NCBI RefSeq assembly: GCF_008831285.2
Contig: NC_045143.1
Location: forward strand, 18,503,655-18,567,654
From: Nymphaea colorata
Lineage: Eukaryota > Streptophyta > Magnoliopsida > Nymphaeales > Nymphaeaceae
DNA: 64,000 bases
Direction: 5' to 3'
In this document: positions 23,754 through 36,165 of the stretch, piece by piece
Position numbering within the stretch: the first letter of the stretch is position 1
Layout of the letters: every line of letters starts with the position of its first letter
The notes under the pieces: generated by a model
Told to the model about the DNA's origin: nothing
What the model saw: the letters and a program-made list of their open reading frames with translations, nothing else
The model's database searches: none
Translations under genes and position numbers: made by a program

Positions 23754-26700
23754 CACTACAGGAAAGTGAACATTTAGTAACACAACATTTTCATTGCAAA
23801 AAAATTTCAGCAACAAAGATCATTTGTGACTAGCTCTGTTACTAAAAGTCCCAACATGAAATCCATTAGTAACGAAATTGATTTTCGCTACCAATGTCAA
23901 CATGTTAGCAACAAAAGATTTTTTTTACTAATAATTTATAGCAACAACGTATTAAATTAAAAATTCTCAAGCAGAACTGCTATAGATTGAGCTAGTTTGT
24001 ATTTTTAGTAACAAAACTTTGTGTTATAAATACCTAAAAGAATTAGTAATCAAAATATGCATTACTAATTTTCATGTTTTTTTTTAAACTATGGCTCCCC
24101 GAATTGGTGCCATTCCTATTAAATTTACAGTTACGTAACCGTTATTGAATCAAAAAGTACAAAAGAACTAGATGAAAAAGTGATACACAAACAACTAAAT
24201 GCATTCAGACAAATCTGTTGGGGGAACATTGTGTACTTAAATTCATCAAAATTTGACATGAATGATCTGTCAATGTTCTACAGTCAATAGTTGCAGAGAT
24301 TCTTGATGTTCTTTTTTTCCCATATGGTGGAGAACCTATCCTACAAATTTCTAGTTAACCATTCAACTGCAAAAAAATCATGAAACAAGGACTAAATTTG
24401 TTTGTTTATTTGAATATGAGTCTGAATAAAGGAAGTTATCCTTTATATCTTTAATGGAAGATAACTGACATCAATATTAATATGTGGCAATTTAAAAGAA
24501 CTAGTTAATGGAACAAGATAGCTATACACCTTCATGCTCTCAAATGACTTCTTCACCCCCCCTTTGGCACCCTTTACAATCAAGCTTCACTTGAAACACT
24601 TGTGTCTGATGTAAAACCAAGCATGTAGAAGTGGTTAAGATCACGACGTCATAAACTTCATTTAACCTACAACCTAGCATGTGCAAATTCAATGAAATTG
24701 AGGTTATGTTACAAGTTAGCTAGTGTAGCATTTAAAACTATCAAAGTGCAGCAAGCATGTAGATAAGTCACCACCATAGTGCAACGACAAATCCAACTTA
24801 CAAGTAATAAATCTTTGATTGACCAAGAGAAATTCAGCGGTACATACAGAGCAACAAGTTCGTCAAAGTTCTGGAAAGCAAAACCCAAAGAGATAGAGAT
24901 ATTTATGTGGAATCTGATACATTAAACCAGACAAGATCTTACATTGTATATTGCCACTCACATGAAGTGAATTTCCCATACAAAAGATGACTACCATGTC
25001 CTGCACAAGATTTTGACATTCTTGGGAGAGAAAGACATCTTAACATAGTCTTAATGCTTCTCCCTCCACAAGAACATGACAACAACTCCAGTATATCATC
25101 AAATATCTAAATTTAGTAATGCATTTATGATTTTCTGTATTTTGTTGTGTGTTTGGTGCAATGCTAGTTCCTGTTGTTCTGGGAAAAGAGAGAATCAGAG
25201 GAACAATGATTTAATAGGCTAAGAAAATCAAATTGAATCATTGTGAGCTGTAATAAAAGCTTATGGTGTTGATCCAATAGATATATATATATTATCGTCC
25301 AAAATAAGAGAACTTTGGATTTTCAGTTATAATGTGCAACTCAATGTAATTTCGCAGATATGATGAACCAGTAACAAAAAATGGAAAATTAAGGTGTAGT
25401 ATTGCTATAAACACATATAATGCTCACTGTAGATCAAGCTTCTTGTTTCTAAAAAAATGCATTACTAATTTTCTTTTTTTTTTTTTGGAGAGAAACACAA
25501 GGCCATGGCTCCCTGAATGGGTACAAGATGAGACAAGATGGAAAATAATCAATGAGTTATTTACAAATATTTATTATGCACTAGTTAAAAGAAAAGGGAT
25601 CAAAAAATTAGGCAATGCCATCTATACCTGAAATTAACTCCAGCAACGCAGTATGCTCATTCAAACTAAGGAACTTGTCCAATGGTGTCAAATATGAGGA
25701 GAAAAAAACACTACAACAAAAGCATATGTTGGCTATAGCTGATGATTAGGGCACAGACCGTTGGGAATGAATATAAATTTAAAAGATAAATTTATCAATC
25801 AAATGTGCTCATGTGCGATATTTTCTCTCCTGTGGGGTGAGAGGCACATAACCGACTACGCAATATTTTCTGATCTCCCACACAGAGTTGAGAGGCATGT
25901 CCTTGAGCAAAAGGGTGAGAGTGTTGAAAATAGAGGGCTAGGGTTTGAGAAGATTTCAAGTGCATTGAAAGCTCACAAGTCTCCCTACTGCTTGGCCACC
26001 TGTCCCTGCACTTCATCCAAGCATTGGACTTAGGCTCGCAATAGCCATTAGTTGATGTGCATTGCAGAGAGCGAATAAGAGTATCGCTTTCCTTTTCTAT
26101 CAGAGATGCCTTCCTTTTCTATTTGACAGGATACAGAAACCATGACTTGATCTACACTCTTGACTTCCCCTCAAGCGAGTGATAAAAGCTGCATTCGAGC
26201 TCTGAAAGCAAAGAGAAGTTTCAGCGAAGTCAGAAAACTAGAAATCCCACACTGTCCTTGCCTTGAAGCTTGAAACTAGATTCACAGTAAAAAATCAAGA
26301 ATCCCTGTCTTACAAGGAACCCATGAGCTTTCTGCCTAAAGCATGACCGATCATCATTTATCCCAGCTGAGAAACAACCACACCTTGGCCAAATCTGGCA
26401 GTCTGCTCTGCGAGTCATTGCCAGAACTTATTGCCTGAGAATGCATGCACTTGCAGAAGAAGCCCCATAAAATCGATGTGGCTGCCTCCTGGGTCACTTC
26501 CATCAGCAAAGAATCCACTCGTAGCCACCAGAAAAAGCCATCACTGCCTGTTCCTTCAGCAAGTTGGCATAGAGAATAAAAAACAACTAGAAAAGGTTGC
26601 CGGAAAGCAATGTCTTCATCTTACACAAAATTGAGCAAACTCGATCTCTTTGGAAATTACGAAAACTCAAGTGAAGGGGCACAAGTGTGTGTGCATATAT

Positions 26701-26933
26701 ATATCCCTTTCAGTGACAAAACTTGCTTTCGTTGATGAATGCCCCATCGATTTGCCTTTAGCAACCACATTATTAGTTACTACGTAGTTATACAATAATG
26801 AAAAATGACTTTTGTTACTAATCCTAAGATGCTTAAAGGCATATCCAATGCACTAGGCTTTTTGTTACTAAAGTCCTAGAAATCAGCAACACGTGGTGAT
26901 CCTTTGTTACTAAAGGTCAAATTTCTTGTCGTG
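23754..26933. mobile_element. Non-autonomous CACTA-like DNA transposon (3.2 kb)
   Basis: The left end is CACTACAGGAAA and the right end reads in reverse as CACGACAAGAAAT; both are close to the CACTACAAGAAA consensus of CACTA elements. The flanking trinucleotides are gct and gat, a one-mismatch 3-bp duplication. Both termini are packed with short subterminal motifs of the 'agtaac / gttact' type, in both orientations, as expected for transposase binding sites. No transposase frame is recognisable. Inside, a motif of about 50 bp (gcattactaattttc, a T-run, atggctccc) occurs at about 24058 and again at 25459. Confidence 0.75.
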
Positions 26934-27059
26934 GATCCATGCATTTACATATTTAGTTTACGAGAAATTATTATGTTTGGTTATGGACAAAGACGAGTCA
27001 ATTGGGTGCTCATAAGTCATTGACGCTAGAACTCTTGACTTTGTATTGTGGATTTACAA

Positions 27060-27790
27060 AAGAGAGATCACGAGTTTTTCAATTTGGAAGCTATAACTTG
27101 GTAGAAAGATGCAGCTATATGATTGAGAGAATATGACAACTTATGGTTTGGACAGCGAATCTAGGTGCCTAATGATGCAGGGTTGCAAAAAGAATTACTA
27201 GAGGATGAACACAAGTCAAATTATATGATTCAATGACTTAAAATAGAACTTTTGGTGAGAAGGCATGATGCAAGACATCACCGAGTTCATTTCCAGATGC
27301 TTAGTCTGCTAGCAATGGAAGTTGGAGCACCAACGTCTGGGTGAGAAGATGCAATTGTTGGAGACTTCTGAATTGAAGTAGGACCACATCACCATGGATT
27401 TTGTGATTGCACTGACAAAGACGAGGGTCCAGCATGATTCCATCTAAGTAACTGGCGATAGATTAACTAAATTTGCTCATTTGCTACCCAACTGAATTTC
27501 TTAGAGTCTATAGACAGTTTAGTTGAATTGTATGTAGCTGAGATTGTTTGCTTTTATGGAGTTCCAATGACAATCATTTTCCAACCGAGACCCTCAATTT
27601 ATGTTACGTTTTTGGAGGCAACTATAGAAGGAACTTCAGCACAGTTTTTCACATGCAAACAAATGGCCAGTCGTAGTTTCCTATTCAAACTCCAGAAGAT
27701 TTGTTGTGGTCATCTGTGCCAAAGTGGAGAGGCGATTGGGGCAAACATGTTAGTTTGGCTGAGTTCGCCAAACTAACATGTGCTGAAAAT
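27060..27790 (+). pseudogene. Second Ty3/gypsy integrase relic
   Basis: A frame near 27270-27480 reads DITEFISRCLVCQQWKLEHQ and shortly after HITMDFVIALTKTR and GDRLTKFAHLLPN. These are the H2C2 zinc finger and the first catalytic-Asp region of a gypsy integrase. Stops interrupt it, and no RT remains upstream because the CACTA-like element and other repeats intervene. It is a different copy from the integrase at 19.8-20.5 kb. Confidence 0.75.
27745..27781. repeat. Perfect 15-bp inverted repeat with 7-bp loop
   Basis: The arms acatgttagtttggc (27745-27759) and gccaaactaacatgt (27767-27781) are exact reverse complements around tgagttc. It lies in the decayed integrase region. Confidence 0.85.
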
Positions 27791-29210
27791 ATCATATTAA
27801 TACTCAACTAACCATCCTTATACTACCTTAGAGAACATCATACTATAGTTTCTTTTATATCAGTAGGGTCATTATCATATGAATAGCGGTCCACGTCTTC
27901 TTCCTTATATTGTACTATTAAGATCACATTGGCGTGTGGAGCGCCGATTCTTCGGCTCTCGCCCATTGAATGTTGTGATTTGGGTGGCATTCCCCATCAA
28001 GATAATGATTCTCCTTCCTTCAGAATTGCCACATCTACTTGGTAATAGGCGTACTTTACTTGCTAATAATACATACATACATACATTCATATATGTATAG
28101 TATAGATTTTTTATTTTAAAGAATAAAATGTATTGAAGCAACTACATGTGGGGCTTAGAAGTTCAGTAGAGCCCACAATCTACGTCTTCGATAGTGATAC
28201 GATCGCACCGAGTCTCCGACCAAGTCAACCTAGTTCAGGGTCGTGCTGCTTTTGTTGCTTCGGTATTTTTTAATAGGAAAAAATGTCTCAAGGGCCCTTT
28301 TGGGACCAATTTGACATGTAATGGAGTGTACTGTCATGGCTTACAATGATTTGTGTTAAAGAACTCAATGAATTCCTTTTTTACCCAATTGGAATTGGCC
28401 CTGGTCGATGGCCTGCCTTTGACTAGTAAACATTGTCAGCCATGGCATGGCTGCAGCCTACTTGGGTTGGCCAAGACTGACTTTTGACATTGGGTTTGGG
28501 CATGGACTTGGAGGCAAAGTAATACATCACATCTCATGCATCAAACAAGCAATTAATGAAAATTTGATAATACATTCCCTAGGACTCTTGCCTATATGCA
28601 TTGTTTTGAAAGTGGATCTTGGAACCTATAGAGAATAAATGGGTAAATTGTTCTTGGTTTATCCAAAATTCAATATATGCCTATATACCAAATCTATGGT
28701 ACTGGCATAAACTTCTTCAAGGGTTTTCTAGATTTGGGCTCTTCAATTCTCCTTGTTCACCCATCGATATACCAAGACTATTATCCATTTCGGTACTAAT
28801 GGGAGGACTTCTAGTCCAATTGGGTGGTCCAGTTATAAGGCTACAACTTGGACTAATGTTATAGAAATAGCCCGGCAACATGATGACCGGGATATGACAT
28901 AGGTAAGGATTTGTTTTTCAAAATTTATGAGAAGATGAAAACTAGATGACTCTATTGCATACATTCCTAACAGATAGATTTGAAAATTTGATAGTACACA
29001 TGGGTTTCATACAATTCCTAAATTGCGGAGGGGTAGGATAAATTGAAATAAAAGGGATTCATGGAATCTCCTCAATGTTTACTACATGATGCCGGTATGC
29101 ATGTTTATGAAAAGTTTTATGTAACTGATATCCGGGATTGTAAAAATAACTTGTACATGATCCAATAAATCGTTAGACAGATGATGACTGGTCCCACTGA
29201 GTGTGCCATT
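27791..29210. other. Repeat-derived, no gene recognised
   Basis: No conserved motif is seen on either strand. The region lies between an integrase relic and an LTR-like start, so it is probably retrotransposon flank. Confidence 0.4.
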
Positions 29211-29700
29211 TGTTCGCACCCCACCCCGTCTTTGGGGGCGTCGAATGCAAATCAGCAAAAATGATTTTTAAATTGATTTTAAAGAAAATTTTTAAGAAAA
29301 AGGGGTCCGCCCATTGGTACGAAGTCCAACCGTTCCTGCCGCCTTTAATAGGGGTAATTGGACTAAGGACTAAGGATCATTTGGATCATGTATGGCTTAT
29401 TGATGTAAATCCTATGTATTGAGGTTTTGGATTCAAGAATCAAAGTTCATCTTGAATAAATTCTTGGAAAATGATTTGAAAAGTTTTTTTTGAAGATTGG
29501 AGGGTTTCCAAATTGATTTGAAAACGTTTGTCGATTCTTGAAAGTGGTTTTAATTGGGGATTTTGAAGATTGAAATTGAGTTCTTTGTTGTGAACTCAAG
29601 ATGATTTTTGGTGATCGTCTTATGATCAATTTTTGAGAAAATGGTTAAGTTACCTTAGCATGCGAAATTGATTTTGAATTCTCCTTTGTCAAATCGTGTG
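29211..29700 (+). repeat. LTR-like repeat, copy 2
   Basis: It begins TGTTCGCACCCC and carries the same conserved block as copies 1 and 3 (gcccattggtacg, accgttcc, gcctttaa, ggggtaat) at about 29310-29360. It is much more diverged beyond that block, so the end is approximate. Confidence 0.55.
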
Positions 29701-30399
29701 ATTTGCTCTTAGATATTAGAAACTTGAGATTTGATTAGGTAGAATTTATTCTTTTGATCAAACATAGGCTCCAAATTGTGAGAAAACGTGTTGTTTTCAA
29801 AACATATTTTGACCAAGATTATGAATGCATTGCTTGTGTTTTTTTTGAAAGTTAAAAACTCAAATTTCAATGGGAGATGTGGATGACATCCACTTTTGTC
29901 TCAAAATAGCTAAAAAAAAATCAAATTTTATGTTGATTTAAATAGCTGAAAATTGTAGATATTGATTCCAAGAGAGAACTTGTTTCTTAGACAAAAACGA
30001 TAAGTCTTTGGAAATTAACTAAGCCTTACAACTAAGCCACACCTTGGGCGGGAAAACCCCATCATTAGTACCATGAGTGGTAACTTGTGGTATATCGATG
30101 AGTGACCAAGAAGAATTTGATAAACCCTATCTTTAGTTGCCTAAGGAAGAATCTATGCCAGTACTAGGTCATTCTGCTAAAGTATATAAGCATAACTTGA
30201 TATTGAATTATTATGACATAAAACTATTTCAATTAGGTCCCTACACCCCTTTTTCTCCAAAATTATTTTACATGATGTTGATGTTCATAACACCTTATGT
30301 GACAATTTGCAACCTCATTATATACTTCTATTTCATATTGTCTTTGTCAACCTAGTCAATCTTTCTCACTAATTTAATCTCTATCATTCAAAGTCATCA

Positions 30400-32100
30400 T
30401 TCAAGATGTATTCTTTCCAACGTGGTGTCACCCTCCCTTATGATCACATCCTCTTCGGGGAAGGACCCAAACGGTCTACTTGCATCTCTCTTGAGTCTAA
30501 ACCCTTAGCTCCAGAATGGTATCGGTCTCGGCATCCCACCTTCTCTCAAATGTTTCCTTCCTAATTTGAAGAATGTGGGTTAGAGAGAGTGGCAGCCGGA
30601 TGAATGAAATCAGTAGATGGGAATTTGGTGCATGCAGTTGCCAAGTGATGGAACCCAAGGACCTCCTCTTTTTGGTTTCCATGAAGAGAAATGACAATAT
30701 TATTAAATGAATTTACCGAAATAGTAGACCTCCCCACCCTGACTCGTAACTCAAATGATCCATTGGAAAAAAAATTCCTCATGAACCTGACTAAGGTAAA
30801 TGCAAATGAACTTATAGCCCACTTTATTCGACAAAAAATTTGGCCCCTAATAGAAAACCATGAGAGCTAAAGCGTCAACTTGAAAAATTTGTATGAATAA
30901 TTTAGAGCATATGTTGAACCTTCCACTTTACCTCGAAAAGCCATAGGAAGAATTAAATAGTATGCTGCTCTGTACAGTGGGGGTGACCCTTTTCACCGAT
31001 GGAAGTGACCTCCTAGATGTTCGTATTGCCCAACTTTTTCAGATGGGGACATAGTAGGACTCAACACTTGTCAGTAGTAGTGATAGCCTTGGCTTTTCTT
31101 TACCGAGGACTCACCCGTTTCACCATTGGAGATACCGACTTCATAGAAGAATGCACATATGCTTTACAATTGTGGTTTCTCAAGCACGCGGGACCCCAAG
31201 CCAGTTTATTTAGAAACATTGATGGAGCATTGACCGTTTTAGAACAATAAAGTCGTTTGATCAAGCAGTTGGATGGAGATGAGATCATTTGAGACTACTG
31301 TGATCGTCGTTAGAGTCTGCCTCAATACACTCACCATTATCATGGGCGTACCATACTCTTGGTTATTTCATGGTTGATTATTGTGCTGATAGATGCATGA
31401 GACAATTCTCCCAAAGACAGATAATGATTTCTGTGTATGAACCAATTGGAGCTATTCCTGAATTCGACCTCAACTCTCCTCAATGGGCGGCATTGTTCGC
31501 GGTGGCTCGAAAAGAGTGGAAGACACAAATGTCATACACTTGGTTCATAGGTCCAGTGGTAAAGAAGGAATATGCCGAGTGGTGGGATGCCAACCAACCA
31601 CAATCCATCCATCCTTAAAAGTTTATGTTGTCAACCTTATACTCCATATGTCATCTTCAGTTGTTGTCATCTTTATTAGTGTTTTCTTTGGATATGACTT
31701 TTAAAAACTCTTAATGCAATATGAACCATCATTTTGTCATCATTTCCCTCCAATGACTCTCATTTTATTGTCTCATAAGGTGAATAATTGAAAGCCAACA
31801 AGATGGTTGAAACCAGAGCACAAGAAAAGTAGGCTCCTCAGAACGAAGCTTCATCCACTGATCCTATGAATGAAACACTGGGCTTCCCAGCAATCGAGCC
31901 AGAAAGCTACCATATGTTCCGGTTGTTCATGAAGGAGAAAGAAGAACAAAAGGCCCTACTAGTTACTCCAAAACCAAAGACTGAAAAGCTCGCCAAGGAA
32001 AAAAGAAAGAAAAAAAAATGAAAATCTTCTCCTGTAGATCAAGATGAAACCCATCTAGATTCAGATTCAGCAACTAGTAAGGAAGAAAAGCCTATATATG
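30400..32100 (+). pseudogene. Relic resembling plant DUF7745-type retroelement protein
   Basis: An interrupted reading starts MYSFQRGVTLPYDHILFGEG at about 30404. It continues in another frame through 31017-31250 (YALQLWFLKHAGP) and 31370-31618 (ARKEWKTQMSYTWF, then EYAEWW). A charged tail follows at about 31800-32090 (MKEKEEQKA, lysine-rich). The LQLWFLKH stretch resembles DUF7745 / plant-mobile-domain proteins, which often accompany plant Ty3 elements. That family call is from memory of the pattern and is tentative. Several stops and frameshifts show it is dead. Confidence 0.45.
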
Positions 32101-32168
32101 TGTTCTACTTTCTCTCTCTAGAATCTTTTATTTCTCTTTTTAAGTTAAATGTATTTTCCTAAAAATTT

Positions 32169-32235
<67 letters not shown>

Positions 32236-32236
32236 T
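32169..32236. repeat. (TA)n(TG)n microsatellite
   Basis: A TA tract runs into a TG tract at the distal edge of the inverted LTR-like copy. Confidence 0.95.
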
Positions 32237-32239
32237 TCT

Positions 32240-33219
32240 CTATTTTTTTTCTCTAAAATCTCTCTTTCTCTTCAAATCAATATCCTCTTTTATAAACTTT
32301 CATATATGTGTACGCGTATATGTGCATTTCTCTCTCCCTCTCTCTTAAATCTTTGATTTTGTGATTTTCAGAATCTTTTTCTCCCTTTCTTTCCCCATAT
32401 TTCTCTTTTGATCAAGTCTTTCCTTTTTCCGTTCTTTTAAACATTTTTCTCCAAAGATATAAGGTTTTAATTGTCGACTTCATCAAGACCAAAAAATCAA
32501 GTAATGAACCAATATTGGAATCATGCTTGATGGTCTACAACTCCATTCCATTTTCAAAAATCTTTTCTCTTTTCAAAACAATATTTATAACAATCTTATA
32601 AATAAAAATAAGAAATTTAGATGTATTTGATGGTAGGAATGTTTCTAGATGAATGTTGTAATAGGAATGAATTATTCTTTTATAATCATGTAGGAAAATG
32701 CATTAATGCATTCACACTCACTTAACATCATTTATGATTACAAGCACCTCTCCAAAAGAGCTTAAGCAAGATGAGATGAAGCTCTAAGTAGGTAGTAACC
32801 GAATTAGAGCAAAACCTCAAACCTACTTAAGGTCTTAATGGAACACTAAATCCATTTCAGAAATGATCTCCAAAGGTTTCCAAGTGATATTTATAAAGAC
32901 TTCTTAATTCAAAATTTCTCAAATCCAAATGTTTTACATTATCAAATAATTCTTCAAAACTTTCTCAAAATCTTGAAACATCAAATCGTCAACATTTTTT
33001 CAAACGCAATACCGTATTTAGAATGAAAGAGATGTCTAAGCAAAAGTGAAATACATCAAAGATAAGCATAGCCCTTGGATTGATTATCCCCGGTAAAGGC
33101 GCCGGGAAACGGTCGATCCACGTACCGACGGGCGAATCCATTTCTCTCTCATTTTCAAAATAAAATCTTATTTTTCTGAAGCACTACAAAAACCAATTTT
33201 TTTTTTGGGGATGCGAACA
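32240..33219 (-). repeat. LTR-like repeat, copy 3 (inverted)
   Basis: Read on the minus strand it begins TGTTCGCATCCCC at 33219 and follows copy 1 block by block to about 32240. This includes 'ggttactacct', 'gatgttaagtga' and 'gaagtcgacaa'. The conserved block (gcccgtcggtacg, gaccgtttcc, gcctttaccggggataatc) lies at 33070-33140. Its inversion relative to copies 1 and 2 means it is not the partner LTR of either in a simple element. Confidence 0.75.
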
Positions 33220-33299
33220 CACATCTAATGCATGGATTTCATGCATAGAGTAATCAAGCCACCCTTAAAAGCTATATGGTGGAGATTATATATATACAA

Positions 33300-33635
33300 C
33301 TAAGGATGCTAGTCAATAATCATAAAAAATTATAAGAGCAAATTAAGGACAAATAACTAAGATAAATATAAGAAATCAATGCTAAAATGGGAGGAGTACT
33401 ATTTTTTTCTTCTTTGTTTCCCATCCCTTATTTGCTTGAGTCTGAGAATATTCATCTACAATAATTGCAAGACTTTGCTGGGATATTGTTTTAACTTTCT
33501 ATTTGTCCAATTATCTTGCCCTAGATATGCCGTTCTTTTTGCGACAAAATATTTATAAATCTCTCTCTCTCTCTCTCTCTCTCACATTTTGGAAGGTGTT
33601 GCCTTAGTGGGGAGATGTGTTGATATTGTGAAGCT
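33300..33635. repeat. Dispersed repeat Z, copy 1
   Basis: It matches 62465-62810 in the same orientation: 'ttataagagcaaattaa', 'gataaatataagaaa', 'gcaagactttgctg', 'caaaatatttataaa', a (CT)n tract, then 'cattttggaaggt' and a 'gtggggaga' block. It is non-coding. Confidence 0.8.
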
Positions 33636-34470
33636 AATTATATGCACATGCTTGTGCATGCAAATTTCATTTTTGTGCATAGGCCGGTGATGCTGCCACA
33701 TGGTGACAAGAGGTTTGGGGGTTCGACAATGAAATTGAGCTCGGCAGCCAACAAATCAGCATACACCTTAAAAGACCTTACTGCCCCACCATTCATCAAA
33801 TTGGCTTATACCTTAAAAGATGTTACGACCTACAGTCTTTAATTTGCCAAAAATGATGTCAAATCAGCCATTGAATTAGCTTAAAACATAAAAGACCAAG
33901 CCACCCTGCCATCTTCAATGCACAGGAAAATGATAAAATAAATGTGTATTAGGAAAATTTTGAAACTCTCCTCCATCATTATGGTGGGATTACTCAAGAT
34001 TATTCTTCTTTCGTACCACCCAAATAGATTATTATTTAAGCTGAGACAGAAGAAACCAATGCATTATCACACTGACTTGAGAAGAGCACAGACACCTCCC
34101 CAAAACCCCGAAGATCTGTTTGATCATCACCGTTGGACAAGCTTTCAAAGTTTATCAGCACAATGAATGGGTAGTTCTCTTGCCTAAATCTTCATTCTCT
34201 GCTTCATTTAGTCGCCCAAACCCTACGATATTTGGAAGAGAAGTGCATTTGGGTGCTATTCGCAGATGGGGTATTGTCTTGTCCTGTGACCTACATACCA
34301 TTCTAATCAAAATATGTACTCAACAAAAGGGTTTTCAATAGAGTTTTAGGCGATTGGATGAATTGCATTGATGTTTTCACACACAACACAATATGACACT
34401 AGGGGTTGTATTAGGAATCATGCACAATATTTAGTACGATAATATCTGGTTTTATTGTTTCAGTTTGAAG
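33636..34470. other. No gene recognised
   Basis: Short 'accttaaaaga' repeats occur near 33765-33890. No conserved protein motif is seen. Confidence 0.4.
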
Positions 34471-36165
34471 ATGGCTCACACCAGCTCTGCCTACTCAAAG
34501 GAATGCACACACCTATGCTCCATGCTAGCATGGCACATGACTAGGGCACATGCTGGAAAATACAAAGAACTAGTTCGGTCTCAAAATTTATTGGATGAGG
34601 AATGCATCATCATAGAGGACATGGGCGCACTGTTGTTGTAGAATGTGGGGCTCAGCCTAGCTGAGATGCAACAACTAGAAAAGTTACTGGGCCGATGTGC
34701 TGCTGCGACCCATAGGTAGGTGAAAGGAAATAGAATGCTTGAATGAAAATCTACTAGTGGTGAACAATGGATCGGGAGATGAGGAGAAAGGGAAGGAAGT
34801 GACCAAAGCTGAAGGATGCAAAGTGGAGGCAGTGAGGGAAGAAGATGAAGGTGATAAGAATTTGGATGAATAGATTTGGGAAATATTTGTCTCTTTGAGC
34901 AATCTTGCTGAAAAAGAAACTGGAAGAAGAGACATACTGCACCTTCATGGAGAGAAACGTTGACGAAGTATAAGAGGAGGAAAAGGAAGAAAGAAAGGTA
35001 GAGAGGGGAGACCCTCTCCACGTAACGGAGGAGGAGGAGGAGGAGGAGGAGGAGGGGGTGGAGGTGGAGGTTGGACTGATGGGCATAGAAGCTAACATCT
35101 GGCCGCAAGACATTGGAGATGACCATCTGTCGAGGCCAAAGGAAGAGGCAGCAACAAGAGGGCTGGAGGAAGGAGTGGATGAGGATTGGCACTAGAATAC
35201 ATGCCTGCTTGCGGAGGAGAAAATAGCAAGTATGGTCAAATACATCGAAGCAGGTCGGTGACCACTGGAGGGAATGCCTCATCAAGGTACGATTGCTTTG
35301 CTTTGTAGCTTTAAGGTATAATAAATAGATTTGTGGCTTATATGATGTCTTCAATGTGATAATAGTGCGATGGTAGAAGTTATGTATGATATGTGGGCGA
35401 TAATATGTTTCCTATGTAACATAAATGAAGGCACGTTCAATGGCACAATGTCTTCATCTGGTACGACGTGCTCAGTGACTACCGGAAGGAGAGATTGTGA
35501 ATTTGATGATATGCTGCATAAGGGCTGATTCTCTAGGTCCTATAGACTCATCTACTCTCTCGCTTAGAAATGACATTCCCAAATGAATACATTTGTACTC
35601 AAGGGATTCAAGATAAGCATGATCTTGGAGGTCGTCGCAAGACTAGTGGGATTGAAGTGTCATGAAAATGCAATTCTGTGGAGCTCCAAAAGAAGTAGGT
35701 GCATGGTGCTACTTGGCTTGTCCAATCATGAATTCCTCAACTCCTTTTTTGGGAATGGGAAGTCCAGGATGATTTCCATCATGCACCTGCATGACAAATG
35801 GATGAATAAAACAATGACCCTTCCGTTAGTAGAAGCTGACAGAGAATTGAGGTCATTTATTTTTTATTTTTTAAAATTGTATGTATTTAGTGAAGATTCT
35901 GGCATGAGAATAAGCTGGATGCGCCTGCAATTCCTCAAGGACTTAGCAACGGTGGACAACTATGCACAGGGCACAACTATGCTGGCTCATTTATTCAGCC
36001 AGCTCCACCGATTGCAACAAGGCACCCAAATCATCAGACAATTTTGGCCATTGATACAGATATATATTAAATACACATATCGTCTTAGTTCATGCTTAAA
36101 TGCACATATGTGTCAGTTTTGCAGGCCTAGATATGGGAGGATATACTTTCTTTTCATTTGAGGTT
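34471..36165 (+). pseudogene. Plant-mobile-domain-like relic
   Basis: The clearest part is a frame at 35583-36161. Around 35830-36060 it reads RELRSFIFYFLKLYVF, then ISWMRLQFLKDLATV, then YAQGTTMLAHLFSQL. The layout (helix ending in Phe, then a W/R-L-L core, then a G-x-x-x-L-A-x-L segment) matches plant mobile domain (MAIN/MAIL-like, transposon-derived) proteins. An upstream frame at 34471-34641 starts MAHTSSAYSKEC and ends at a stop. Between them is acidic, GGA-repeat-rich DNA (35027-35066). Stops separate the pieces, so it is probably a dead transposon-derived gene. The family call is by eye. Confidence 0.45.
35027..35066. repeat. (GGA)n microsatellite
   Basis: A trinucleotide tract; the long antisense Ser/Pro frames over it are artefacts of its composition. 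Confidence 0.9.

Noticed and set aside
25709-25740. Second CACTA-like start (cactacaacaaaagc)
   Set aside because: No matching inverted end or target duplication was found nearby; it may be chance inside the larger element.
34581-35354. 257-codon minus-strand open frame
   Set aside because: It lies antisense to a GGA-rich stretch. The product is Ser/Leu/Pro low-complexity sequence with no family motif.
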